Positions 55,499 to 63,849 of a stretch of DNA of 64,000 bases are shown here, in pieces (the stretch's first letter is position 1; each line of letters begins with the position of its first letter). The stretch spans positions 1-64,000 of the forward strand of contig JAHBNG010000077.1 in NCBI GenBank assembly GCA_019217005.1, written 5' to 3'. Under the pieces are notes generated by a model, which did not search any database, was not told where the DNA came from, and saw only the letters and a list, made by a program, of their open reading frames with translations. A program made the position numbers and the translations under genes. This stretch comes from Chloroflexi bacterium TSY (lineage in GTDB: Bacteria > Chloroflexota > Anaerolineae > Caldilineales > Caldilineaceae).

Positions 55499-57226
55499 AT
55501 GATCGATGAATCCAAAATCGAAGACCGTATTCTCAACGCAATTGATTCCGGTGACATTCTGAGCGCTGCCCTCACCATTGTGCAAGGGGATGAAATTGTC
55601 TATGCCAATGGTTTTGGCGAAACTAGCGTGGAAAATCCCGCACTCCCTGTTTCTGCAGAGACGCTCCATCTCATTGGCCTCACCAGTCGGACGATCACCA
55701 CAGCGATGATCTTCCGCTTGATCGAACAGGGGGTCTTGGAACTCGAAAAGCCGATCGCTGACTATCTGCCAGGTTATGTGTTTCATAACAATCCGGATTA
55801 TGGTCGACGGCTGACCCTGCGCCATCTATTGAGTGAAACCAGTGGTTTGGCATCAGGTGGTCGTGGCTGGGGGCCAAACCATCCCGATGAACTGCGTCGT
55901 TTTGTCTGGGAGGAATTCTCGTATTTTGAGTTCAATACTGCACCTGGTCTTGTCCCTGATCATGGCAATAATCCGATATTGGCGGCCCATGTTGCCGAAG
56001 CGGCTACGGGTCGCTATTTTGCACAATTAGTCCAGGAGCTTGTGTTAGATCCGTTGGACATGGATCGCACATTCTATGACCGCTCCGTTGCCATGACCTA
56101 CCCACTTGCATTGCCTCATGAACGTGACGACGACGGGAATCTTCAAGTAATCCATCGCTATCCAGACAACATGATCGGGAATGCTGACTTCTACGCCGTC
56201 TCGACAGCCAATGATCTGGCCAATTTGGCAAGTATGCTCTTGAATGAAGGGCGATTTCGGGATGATCAATTTCTCTCTTCAGAGTCTGTCCGGACGATCT
56301 TAACGCGATACGCCGATTATCAAGTCGGTGCAGCCTCGAGCTTGCGTGATCGGATGGAGGAAGGTGAAGCTTTGGGCTTAATCACTGGAACATACAAGGG
56401 GCTACGCTGCTTTGGTCGCCCCGCAGCGGTTCACGGTATGTCTGTTGCATTTGATCTGTTCCCTGAGCAAGAATTGGGGGTCGTTTGCCTCACAAACCTA
56501 GGGCGTTGGCCCCAACATGATATGCTCTTCGATATCTACGACCAACTCCTCGATCTGCCCAGCGATTTTCAATATCCTGCACCACCGGGACCCTCCGACA
56601 CTGATTATATGGATCTCTGGGACCAGCATTCAGGCGACTATCTGGCCAATTGGGGTGAGTTGGTTTCGATTCGCGTTCAAGGTGGCGAACTAACGCTTGA
56701 AGCTGAAGGCGAAGTGCATTCCCTGATCCCGGTCAACGGCGAAGAATATTACATCCAGGATGAAGAAAGCGAGCGTGAACCGCTCATCTTTATCACGGAC
56801 CAATCTGTAGACAATGTTGGCGATCAAGCGCCGACACCGCTGTTCATGTTCTACAATACACCCCACGTCCGCATTGAGCGTGACCCAGCGTTTGTACCGG
56901 ATCCAGAGGCGTGGCGACAATTTGAGGGGATTTATGTTAATTATCACGGAATTGCTGGGCTAGATGGTTTTCGCATCTATTTGGAAGAGGGTGTACTCTA
57001 CGCAGTTGGGCCTGATTCACACGGACGCCTCGATCTGGCGAGCCGAGATGGCGTCCCTTGTACACCATTGAACCCAACCCGCTTTCTCAGCGAACATGGG
57101 CGGTTTGATTTTGTGAATGACGAGGAGTCCAACAGATGGCTCTTAATTCGGGACGGGGCTTTTCGGTATAAATTCAGGGATGGTTCAAAATGGGTTGAAA
57201 ACGCTTCGAGGAGAGAGCGCACCTAA
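55499..57226 (+). CDS. Beta-lactamase-fold (serine hydrolase family) protein with lost catalytic residues
   Basis: 575 residues. Overall pattern of class C beta-lactamase/penicillin-binding-type proteins: LRHLLSETSGLASGGRGWGP, FYAVSTANDLANLASMLLNE and FPEQELGVVCLTNLGRWP. At the S-x-x-K position the sequence is IGLTSRTITTAM: Leu-61 replaces the nucleophilic Ser and Arg-64 the Lys. The usual Y-x-N is HGN. Both key motifs are thus altered and the protein may be a binding pseudo-enzyme. A C-terminal beta domain (~380-575) follows. No signal peptide, so probably cytosolic. Intact frame. Confidence 0.85.
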   Translation: MIDESKIEDRILNAIDSGDILSAALTIVQGDEIVYANGFGETSVENPALPVSAETLHLIGLTSRTITTAMIFRLIEQGVLELEKPIADYLPGYVFHNNPDYGRRLTLRHLLSETSGLASGGRGWGPNHPDELRRFVWEEFSYFEFNTAPGLVPDHGNNPILAAHVAEAATGRYFAQLVQELVLDPLDMDRTFYDRSVAMTYPLALPHERDDDGNLQVIHRYPDNMIGNADFYAVSTANDLANLASMLLNEGRFRDDQFLSSESVRTILTRYADYQVGAASSLRDRMEEGEALGLITGTYKGLRCFGRPAAVHGMSVAFDLFPEQELGVVCLTNLGRWPQHDMLFDIYDQLLDLPSDFQYPAPPGPSDTDYMDLWDQHSGDYLANWGELVSIRVQGGELTLEAEGEVHSLIPVNGEEYYIQDEESEREPLIFITDQSVDNVGDQAPTPLFMFYNTPHVRIERDPAFVPDPEAWRQFEGIYVNYHGIAGLDGFRIYLEEGVLYAVGPDSHGRLDLASRDGVPCTPLNPTRFLSEHGRFDFVNDEESNRWLLIRDGAFRYKFRDGSKWVENASRRERT

Positions 57227-57287
57227 CTGACAAAATTTGCTGTGGGGTAGGTGCGAGTTTGACAGAAATCGTCTGTTAAATATACTC

Positions 57288-58007
57288 CTACCGCAAGAGC
57301 AGCACAGTACCAAGTATCACTAACCCAACATAGATCAATTGCTCAAAGCGTTCACGAGGAACCAAATTGCTGAGGCGGTTTCCCAGCCAGTAGGCAATGA
57401 GAAAGACAGGTAACGAAAACCCAAACAGCTGAAGGACCTGTTTCGTCCAAAGTCCGGCTGTAGCATGGCTCAGCAAAATCATTGCGCTCAACGGCAAAAA
57501 AAACCCTTGAAGCGTGACTCGAAATTGCGTTGGGGACCAGCGCCGCATTGCGCCATAAACCAATACTGGCGGACTCCCAATGTTGTACGCTCCGCCAAAT
57601 ATACCAGCAAGTGCACCTGCCAGATAGGCCCATTTGACATTGTTGATTGGACGTATAGTCGGTTTTGTTAAGTAGTATAGACCAACCACAATCAACAACG
57701 CACCAAGCCCCATCGTTATCCATGTAACAGGTAGCATTCGCAATCCCCATGTACCCAGTGGAACCCCACATAAGGCCGCAACCAACAAACGCCAGGAGGC
57801 CTGCAGATCGATCCCTTGCCAATTGCCCCACAAAATCAACGCAGTAACGCTCGCAGCAACGAGAGCAATCAACGGCGTTGCAACCTGTAAATCGATCAGA
57901 AAGCTCAACAATGGAATTGCCAAAAGCGATTCCCCAAACCCAATGGTGGCTTTTACGAGAGCTGCAATAAAGATAACGATCAGGACAGCGAGTGTTAGAG
58001 TTGTCAC
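57288..58007 (-). CDS. TauE/SafE-family membrane permease
   Basis: 239 residues with about eight hydrophobic segments. The N-terminus (LIVIFIAALVKATIGFGESL) and the internal repeat segment (YLAGALAGIFGGAYNIGSPP) carry the paired glycine-rich motifs of the TauE/SafE/YfcA family. Members export sulfite, organosulfonates or related anions; the substrate is unknown. No regulator or sulfur gene adjoins. Intact. Confidence 0.88.
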   Translation of the reverse strand: MTTLTLAVLIVIFIAALVKATIGFGESLLAIPLLSFLIDLQVATPLIALVAASVTALILWGNWQGIDLQASWRLLVAALCGVPLGTWGLRMLPVTWITMGLGALLIVVGLYYLTKPTIRPINNVKWAYLAGALAGIFGGAYNIGSPPVLVYGAMRRWSPTQFRVTLQGFFLPLSAMILLSHATAGLWTKQVLQLFGFSLPVFLIAYWLGNRLSNLVPRERFEQLIYVGLVILGTVLLLR

Positions 58008-58569
58008 AGCATATTGGCTGAACTTCAGGATCGATAGATTCTTCGTTTTTTATGATGACCGAAATCTGTCCGTGCACAGTGTACAACTGTATGATTGCAT
58101 AGCACTGGATAGAGAGCACTCCAAGGACGCCCTGTTTTTGTGTTTATGACATGGACAATTTATTTTATCCGACTATGGGAGAAAAAGAAAGCAAAGCACT
58201 ACCCAATTAACGACTAACTTACGCGAAGAAAAACCTTTCGACAAGCCATTACAATTTCACTGTCGTCGATACATTTTACCCCTATCTGTGCACCAAATAC
58301 GAACTTGACATAGTTGAGAGAACTATGCTAACCTTTTCTTTGAATTTTCCTAGCGCAAAATCCCAATTTACATAAGTAACTGCACTCAGGTGTTTTTTCA
58401 TTGTGTGCTTTCGTTTTTTACCTGTGTAGAGTCTGCAAAATTGCACCGTTGCTTTCCGTTCCATCTCCAACTGCAGAGGGCACAACTTCCTACAATCGGG
58501 ATATGTCGCCAGACCCGACGACTGTCCTTGAAGGAAGCAATGTCACTTGATGCATATTCCTTTTTATAC
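58008..58569. other. Gap without supported gene
   Basis: AT-rich, with no convincing open frame or ribosome site. A minus-strand 67-residue frame here has no recognisable features. Confidence 0.5.
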
Positions 58570-58807
58570 GGCGGTTATGATGAAAATCTGAGGGGGTGGT
58601 TCATTTTAGGCGGACAATTAGGTTTACATTTTTGCAAAGAGAAAAGATGTTTATATTTTCTAATTTGAGCCATGCTCAGGCAGAAAATGACCTCATATAG
58701 ATTTTTGTCTATGTATCAAAAGTGTAAACCTAATTCTGAACCACCCCAATCTGAGTGTTCCAAAGTCCTGCCAGAGATCAAATTCCGGTTTTCATCCAGC
58801 GCAAAGT
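58570..58807. repeat. Palindromic repeat family 1, copy 7, split by a MITE
   Basis: Left half CGGCGGTTATGATGAAAATC (to 58592) and right half GGTTTTCATCCAGCGCAAAG (58780-58807) belong to one family-1 palindrome. The MITE at 58593-58747 sits in it, so the palindrome is older than the MITE insertion. Confidence 0.72.
58593..58747. mobile_element. 155-bp MITE-like element, copy 7 (subfamily A)
   Basis: 8-bp duplication AATCTGAG at 58585-58592 and 58748-58755. Confidence 0.95.
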
Positions 58808-58879
58808 ATAATTCTGCAAAATAGTCAAAGTCGATAACCACAGATATTTGCGTCTATCTAACTGTACGAGGAGGTTCTC

Positions 58880-60811
58880 ATGCCAGAGATGATTATTCCC
58901 GGCACGTATATTGATGTGCGCGCTGAAGGGCTGATCTCCGCGGGTCGCGTTGCCACGGGGATTGTCGGCGTCATCGGTACGGCGTCTCGTGGCGCAATTG
59001 GAGAGCCAGTTACGCTGGCTGGCTTCGCTGATGCCCGCGAACACTTTGGGCTACCCGATAACTATACCCGTCCCGAAGATGGCAGCCATCCGCTCACGTT
59101 GGTGCGAGCGCTAGAACAGATCTACAACAACGGTGCCTCAACCGTCGTGGCTGTGCGCGTGGCGGGCAGCAGTCAGGCCAATGCTTCCTACGCGGTGCAA
59201 AATGCGGCTGGGCAAACCGTCGCCACTCTCACGGCAAAAACGCCCGGTTCATGGGGCAACAGCATCAACATTGAAATCGTTCCAGCAGAAGATGAATGCC
59301 GTGTCGACAGCGAAACGCACCTCACCTCCTTTACTGACTTGAACTACGCTGGCGTCGTCCCTTCTGCCGAAAATCGTATTCGCATTTTCCGGGGCACAAC
59401 CCGCCGCAACGAAACGCTCAACCTCGTCTACAAGCCCACGATCAAAGACGAAGAAGTCGTGCGCTCGCCGACCCCACCCACATATCAACTGGCTCACACA
59501 CCTATCGAACCAATCAACGCCGTCAACCTGATCCGCATCCAGAGAGCCGATGGAACGGAACAGGTCTTTGACGCGGGGGACATTCTCTACGATTCGGGCA
59601 GCCCGCCTGCAGATGGCGAAGTCAACATCAATGTTGCTACAGGTGAACTGACCTTTGGCACGGCACCCGACGCACAGGATACCGTACTTGCCACCTATGC
59701 CGCTGGTCACGCTGATCCCGCGGCAGGCGAAGTCCTCATCACCACTTGGGATGGCAGTCTCACCTTTGCTGCGAGTGAAGCACCCGATCAGGCGAATGGG
59801 GACCGCTTGGTTGCCTCCTATTTGGTGGATCGAGCCAACTGTGTACTGGTCACACTCAACCACGAGGCCACCAGCGAAACTTACGTTGCGCCCGACGGTC
59901 GCCTGCTGGTTGAACTGATCAATAACGGCTCTAGCCTCGTGGATGCGTTGGTGGATGGCACCCACGGCATCGATAAACCCCAGGATGGTCTGAACGCCTT
60001 TTTTGGCACCGGGAGCAACACGCCGGGCAACAACGGGGCCGATGGGGGCCGTGATGAATATACAGCTGGTTTGGAAAGCATCGCCAACATGCTCATCAAC
60101 ATTGTGGTGCTGGCTGGTCAAGATGTAGAGCAGATGGGCTCCGTACTAGAGGGCCATCTGAATGCGACTGAGCAAACCGATCTAGAACGCATTGGCGTCA
60201 TTGGTGCGGCTGGCACGACGCTAGCCGAAGCTTTGGTCCACACGGCAGCCAGTGACCGCATGATCGTGGTTGCTCCGGGGCTACGTTATCCCGACGGCCT
60301 GCGCCTGCCGCCTGCCTATACCGCCGCCGCCGTGGCTGGTCTGATCTCATCCTTTGATGTCCAGACCAGTCTGACCAATAAACCCCTGACGATTCCCGGG
60401 CTGGACTTGAATCTCAATCGAGGCGAACAGGCACAGGCGATCAAGCGCAATCTGCTCACCATAGTCAACAAAAATGGCTTCCGCGTGATCAAAGGCATCA
60501 CGACTCAGGGAGAAGGTCAACCCTTCGCTGCCATCCCAACGCGTCGGATTGTGGACTTTGCCAAATATGGTGTCCGCTCGGCGTCGGACCCTTATCTCGG
60601 TCGGCTCAACAATGCCCGCGTGCGTGCCGCGATGCAGGCGACCCTGGAAGCTTTTCTCACCCGAATGGTCGAAGACGAAGCGCTAACCGGCTTTGAGCTA
60701 TCTGTCTCGGCTACCCGTGCCCAGGAGGTTGCGGGTGAAGTTGCCGTGGTCATGACTCTGCAGCCGACCTTCAGCATCGACTTTATCCGAGTGACAATGA
60801 ATCTGAGCTAA
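58880..60811 (+). CDS. Contractile tail sheath protein (eCIS/phage-like)
   Basis: 643 residues; GAGGAGG 5 bases before the ATG. N-terminal IIPGTYIDVRAEGLISAG and GIVGVIGTASRGAIGEPVTL, with LTLVRALEQIYNNGASTVVA, are typical of sheath proteins. The C-terminal sheath domain is strongly conserved: IPTRRIVDFAKYGVRSASDP, then ARVRAAMQATLEAFLTRM and FSIDFIRVTMNL. The middle (~120-370) is an insertion domain. The sheath contracts to drive the inner tube through a target membrane. Followed by a tube gene, so a contractile injection system begins here. Confidence 0.93.
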   Translation: MPEMIIPGTYIDVRAEGLISAGRVATGIVGVIGTASRGAIGEPVTLAGFADAREHFGLPDNYTRPEDGSHPLTLVRALEQIYNNGASTVVAVRVAGSSQANASYAVQNAAGQTVATLTAKTPGSWGNSINIEIVPAEDECRVDSETHLTSFTDLNYAGVVPSAENRIRIFRGTTRRNETLNLVYKPTIKDEEVVRSPTPPTYQLAHTPIEPINAVNLIRIQRADGTEQVFDAGDILYDSGSPPADGEVNINVATGELTFGTAPDAQDTVLATYAAGHADPAAGEVLITTWDGSLTFAASEAPDQANGDRLVASYLVDRANCVLVTLNHEATSETYVAPDGRLLVELINNGSSLVDALVDGTHGIDKPQDGLNAFFGTGSNTPGNNGADGGRDEYTAGLESIANMLINIVVLAGQDVEQMGSVLEGHLNATEQTDLERIGVIGAAGTTLAEALVHTAASDRMIVVAPGLRYPDGLRLPPAYTAAAVAGLISSFDVQTSLTNKPLTIPGLDLNLNRGEQAQAIKRNLLTIVNKNGFRVIKGITTQGEGQPFAAIPTRRIVDFAKYGVRSASDPYLGRLNNARVRAAMQATLEAFLTRMVEDEALTGFELSVSATRAQEVAGEVAVVMTLQPTFSIDFIRVTMNLS

Positions 60812-60822
60812 TCGCCACATCG

Positions 60823-60890
60823 TTTTAACTTCGGACAATTGTTCCTCGATCGAAAACGATTCATTTGTCTGAGATTTAATTGGTGTCTCT
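60823..60890. repeat. Palindromic repeat family 10, copy 2 (degenerate)
   Basis: TTCGGACAATTGTTCCTCGA segment related to 48880-49019, in the sheath-tube intergenic space. Confidence 0.5.
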
Positions 60891-60905
60891 ATAAGGAAGA
60901 ATATA

Positions 60906-61406
60906 ATGGCTAATGATGTCTTTCGAGCAATTGATGCGGCGCTGGTGATTGGCGTTGATGATACAAGCACGCCAGAAGGGGCAGCCGCAGACGGACTCGT
61001 CTCCCAATACGACTTGAGCAACGCAGTCGGACGGCTGCGGAATGTCCAAGTCACCGTCAGCAGCGACGTAAAGCCTTTTTATGAGATCGGTCGCCGTTAT
61101 CCGACCCACCTGCGCCCCGGCGTCATCCGCATTAGCGGCATAGCCGACCGTGCCCACGTCAATGGTGCGCTTCTGCGGTTGTTGCTGGGTGATGGCGCGG
61201 TCCGCCCGCCCGCTGCAGCCAACTTTGTTCAGCCCTCCTTCAACGTAATCACATCGCTAACCAATCCGGCGCGACCCGATCAGTTCACAAAAGTCACCAT
61301 CTTTGGCGTCAAGTTTGACACCTGGAGCTACACCATTCCCGCAGAGGAATTTGTAATAGAGGGGGTACAGTTTCAGGCGATGCGCATTGCCTATGAAGAG
61401 AGCTAA
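60906..61406 (+). CDS. Tail tube protein
   Basis: 166 residues; AAGGAAG upstream of the ATG. The sequence FYEIGRRYPTHLRPGVIRIS, followed by HVNGALLRLLLGDG and FGVKFDTWSYTIPAEEF, is the pattern of contractile-tail tube proteins (a beta-sandwich that stacks as hexamers). Its position right after the sheath supports this. It forms the rigid needle delivered on contraction. Confidence 0.85.
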   Translation: MANDVFRAIDAALVIGVDDTSTPEGAAADGLVSQYDLSNAVGRLRNVQVTVSSDVKPFYEIGRRYPTHLRPGVIRISGIADRAHVNGALLRLLLGDGAVRPPAAANFVQPSFNVITSLTNPARPDQFTKVTIFGVKFDTWSYTIPAEEFVIEGVQFQAMRIAYEES

Positions 61407-61446
61407 CCTGGGTTTGTGTACGCATCATTCGGTGTCTAACAAATAA

Positions 61447-61529
61447 GAACCTATCCGAAAAGCGGTTGTGAGTCTGACTAACTTCTCGAGCAGAAATGGT
61501 TCGTCACATAACTTTTCAGATAAGCACTA
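61447..61529. repeat. Palindromic repeat family 3, copy 3 (inverted)
   Basis: GAACCTATCCGAAAAGCGG...ACTTTTCAGATAAGCAC, inside the injection-system operon between tube and the next gene. Confidence 0.78.
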
Positions 61530-61568
61530 AGGTGCGTTTTGATCCGAGCTCGCCAAGAGTCACCCAAT

Positions 61569-62072
61569 ATGACCGCAACCCTACTCAACGCTGATGATTT
61601 GCTCCTGGGCAGCCAGGCCCTGCACAACGTAACGATTCCAGCCGCAATCCTGACGCCCGTAGCCCATAATAGCGAGTCTCAGACCGGATATGTACAAATG
61701 CGCCCACTCAATATCGCCGTCCTGACGCTTATTTCGCGGGCGGCGCGTGACGACGCCAGCCTGCTCCCACTGCTTATGATCAAGGAAGCTGTGGTCGAGC
61801 CCGCCCTCACCCTTGACCAGATTCGGCAGATGCATGTGGATCTGGTTCATTTTCTGGTGAGCCAGATCAACCGGATCTCTGGGCTAGATGCCGACGGTGC
61901 AACATTGAATGAAGCGGCTGGTTCGCCTCTAGGGCAGACCCATATCCTGTTGGCAAAACATTTTGGCTGGACGCCAGAACAGGTCAACCAACTGACGCCA
62001 GGACAGGTCGCTGTCTATCTGGCGGGGGTCGAGAAGTTGCTGCAGCTGGAGTTGAGTGGCACTGGTGCTTAA
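61569..62072 (+). CDS. Injection-system accessory protein, tail-assembly-chaperone-like (tentative)
   Basis: 167 residues from the ATG at 61569; an upstream TTG at 61539 is also possible, and neither has a good ribosome site. Features: QMRPLNIAVLTLISRAARDD, then helical LDQIRQMHVDLVHFLVSQIN and LLAKHFGWTPEQVNQLTPGQ. Small helical proteins in this position of contractile systems often chaperone the tube or tape measure; this role is a guess from position. Family not recognised. Confidence 0.6.
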   Translation: MTATLLNADDLLLGSQALHNVTIPAAILTPVAHNSESQTGYVQMRPLNIAVLTLISRAARDDASLLPLLMIKEAVVEPALTLDQIRQMHVDLVHFLVSQINRISGLDADGATLNEAAGSPLGQTHILLAKHFGWTPEQVNQLTPGQVAVYLAGVEKLLQLELSGTGA

Positions 62073-62089
62073 GGCGATGTCAGAAAAAA

Positions 62090-62213
62090 GAGATTATAAG
62101 GATTAAGAATATTGGGACACGGATGAACACAGATTTCACGGATTTACTCTGAGAGAATCTGTGTTCATCCTGAAAATCCGTGTCCTATTTTCAATCCATA
62201 TAATGTCTAAAGA
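62090..62213. repeat. Palindromic repeat family 5, copy 3
   Basis: GGGACACGGATGAACACAGA...CTGAAAATCCGTGTCC with the tail AATGTCTAA, near-identical to 53141-53262. Confidence 0.78.
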
Positions 62214-62262
62214 ATAATCCACAGATTGACAAGATGAACAGGATTAGAAGATAGGGCAGTCT

Positions 62263-62477
62263 CAGTAGATCCAAATTTCAGGTTTAGAGAGAGAATTCTG
62301 GCTAAACAGTTGACATAAATACAAATTTGCCGGTCGATATCTAGTTTTTGCGTTAGATTTGGGCGATTTTCAGATATGAAATAGGTTGTTTTCTGTAACC
62401 GAAATCTGAATAAATGACTCCAAAATCCCTGCAATCTCGACTGAAAATAGCCAAAAACGCCAAATTTGGATCTACTG
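62263..62477. mobile_element. 215-bp repeat element, copy 3
   Basis: Perfect 5-bp duplication AGTCT at 62258-62262 and 62478-62482. It lies within the injection-system cluster, between 62072 and 62664. Confidence 0.9.
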
Positions 62478-62567
62478 AGTCTCGTACTTTGCTGCCAAGG
62501 GCTGGTGAAGTATCCGTTGTGTGAAAAAAGTTGGAAAATGTAGTGCACTTTAGTGTACTTTTGCTGT

Positions 62568-62589
62568 CAGACGTCGGTTTTAACCGACG
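62568..62589. repeat. Short hairpin
   Basis: ACGTCGGTTTTAACCGACGG is a tight dyad. It is followed at 62619-62642 by TTATTTGGATTGGCCT, which resembles the ISAzo13-type terminus at 1-21; it may be an IS scar. Confidence 0.5.
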
Positions 62590-62663
62590 GCGGTCGACTC
62601 AATCCCGTCCTTCTGTGGATCATTTATTATTTGGATTGGCCTAACTGAAAGTTAACAGAGAGA

Positions 62664-63746
62664 ATGAACGCAGTCGAAGCCGCTGAACAATTGATCATGG
62701 TTGGACGCCAGATGCAGGCGCTGGAACAACGCTTGCACATCTCCATCGTTGATCAGGAAACATGGAAGATCTGGCACGAACTCCTGATGGATCCAGCCGA
62801 GCGCCTCGCTGCACTATTGACAGTCGATTACTCTGCACGTTCAGCGCCACAATCAGCTGATTCTGGGCATTCAGCGCCATTTTTTCCTTTGGATACACAA
62901 ACAGCCACGATGTCACCTGCGGATCTCGATCAAAATAGGCGGTCTGCTCGAGTCAACGCGACGGACATGAGATGGTCAACACCGGCTGAGGACGCTCACT
63001 CTAGCCCATCAACACCGAACCACCTATCACAGCCATCAACACCAACCACACCGAGCGTGCGGCTAACGCGTGACCGATCATCGCTCTTATCGATCCTGAA
63101 CGCCAATGTTCGGGCAGATTCACAACCTGTTTTGCAGACAGCGGAGATACAACCCACGTTGCCATTGACTAGCCAAGCACCCCAGGTTGCCGCAACAGCC
63201 CGACCTGATGTGCGCTCGACAGAGACCAGAACCGATCTCCAGGGCACGCCTGCTGGGGACAACTCCCAAATTGACCATTTAACGCAGTGGGTGACAGAGC
63301 AGACGACGGTTACAGAGCACCCCGCTTCAACTCAGGACACACCACCATACAACGAGCTCGTGTCACATACATCTGCTGCCATCTCTGAACCAGAGAGCCA
63401 AGAAGAATTTCGGACCGAGACAAACATAGTCAGATCTGCCGGTGGACTAGACGCAGATATGGATATCAACGCAGTCGATATCAGAGATGACTCGACCAAT
63501 CAACAGGCACATCACACAACGCCCGTCCATGCGCCACAGCGTCCGTCCACCATATCTGCGGATGCGCAAAGCACCAACACCACGACATGGTCCGCCGCGA
63601 CGCCAATGTACGGGACCGGCTCAACACGGCCCGACCCAACGAACACACCACTGAGTGATGCCCAGATCGAACAGATTCTCAATGCGCTAGACGAGCGACT
63701 GGAACTGATGTTGTTACGCACCTATGGGACAAGCGGACCTGCATAA
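62664..63746 (+). CDS. Injection-system associated hypothetical protein with long disordered region
   Basis: 360 residues. The helical N-terminus (AEQLIMVGRQMQALEQRLHI, then QETWKIWHELLMDPAERLAA) leads to ~230 residues of Ser/Thr/Pro/Gln-rich low complexity, and a final helix (LSDAQIEQILNALDERLELM). This matches no family I can name. In contractile injection systems, proteins with a disordered middle and helical ends are often cargo-loading or cap/accessory factors; that role is inferred only from position. It is separated from the tube cluster by two repeat elements. Confidence 0.6.
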   Translation: MNAVEAAEQLIMVGRQMQALEQRLHISIVDQETWKIWHELLMDPAERLAALLTVDYSARSAPQSADSGHSAPFFPLDTQTATMSPADLDQNRRSARVNATDMRWSTPAEDAHSSPSTPNHLSQPSTPTTPSVRLTRDRSSLLSILNANVRADSQPVLQTAEIQPTLPLTSQAPQVAATARPDVRSTETRTDLQGTPAGDNSQIDHLTQWVTEQTTVTEHPASTQDTPPYNELVSHTSAAISEPESQEEFRTETNIVRSAGGLDADMDINAVDIRDDSTNQQAHHTTPVHAPQRPSTISADAQSTNTTTWSAATPMYGTGSTRPDPTNTPLSDAQIEQILNALDERLELMLLRTYGTSGPA

Positions 63747-63849
63747 CACGAGTGAGGCTTCTCCTCAAAACAATCGAACCGTTTTCAGGCGGGTAGAACT
63801 GGGTGTATTTTACTTTTGGGGCGAGTTGCCAAGCCTGTTATTCTGAGCC

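Noticed and set aside
62619..62642. A fourth complete ISAzo13-type copy
   Set aside because: Only a terminus-like 20-bp stretch is present; no transposase or second end adjoins it.
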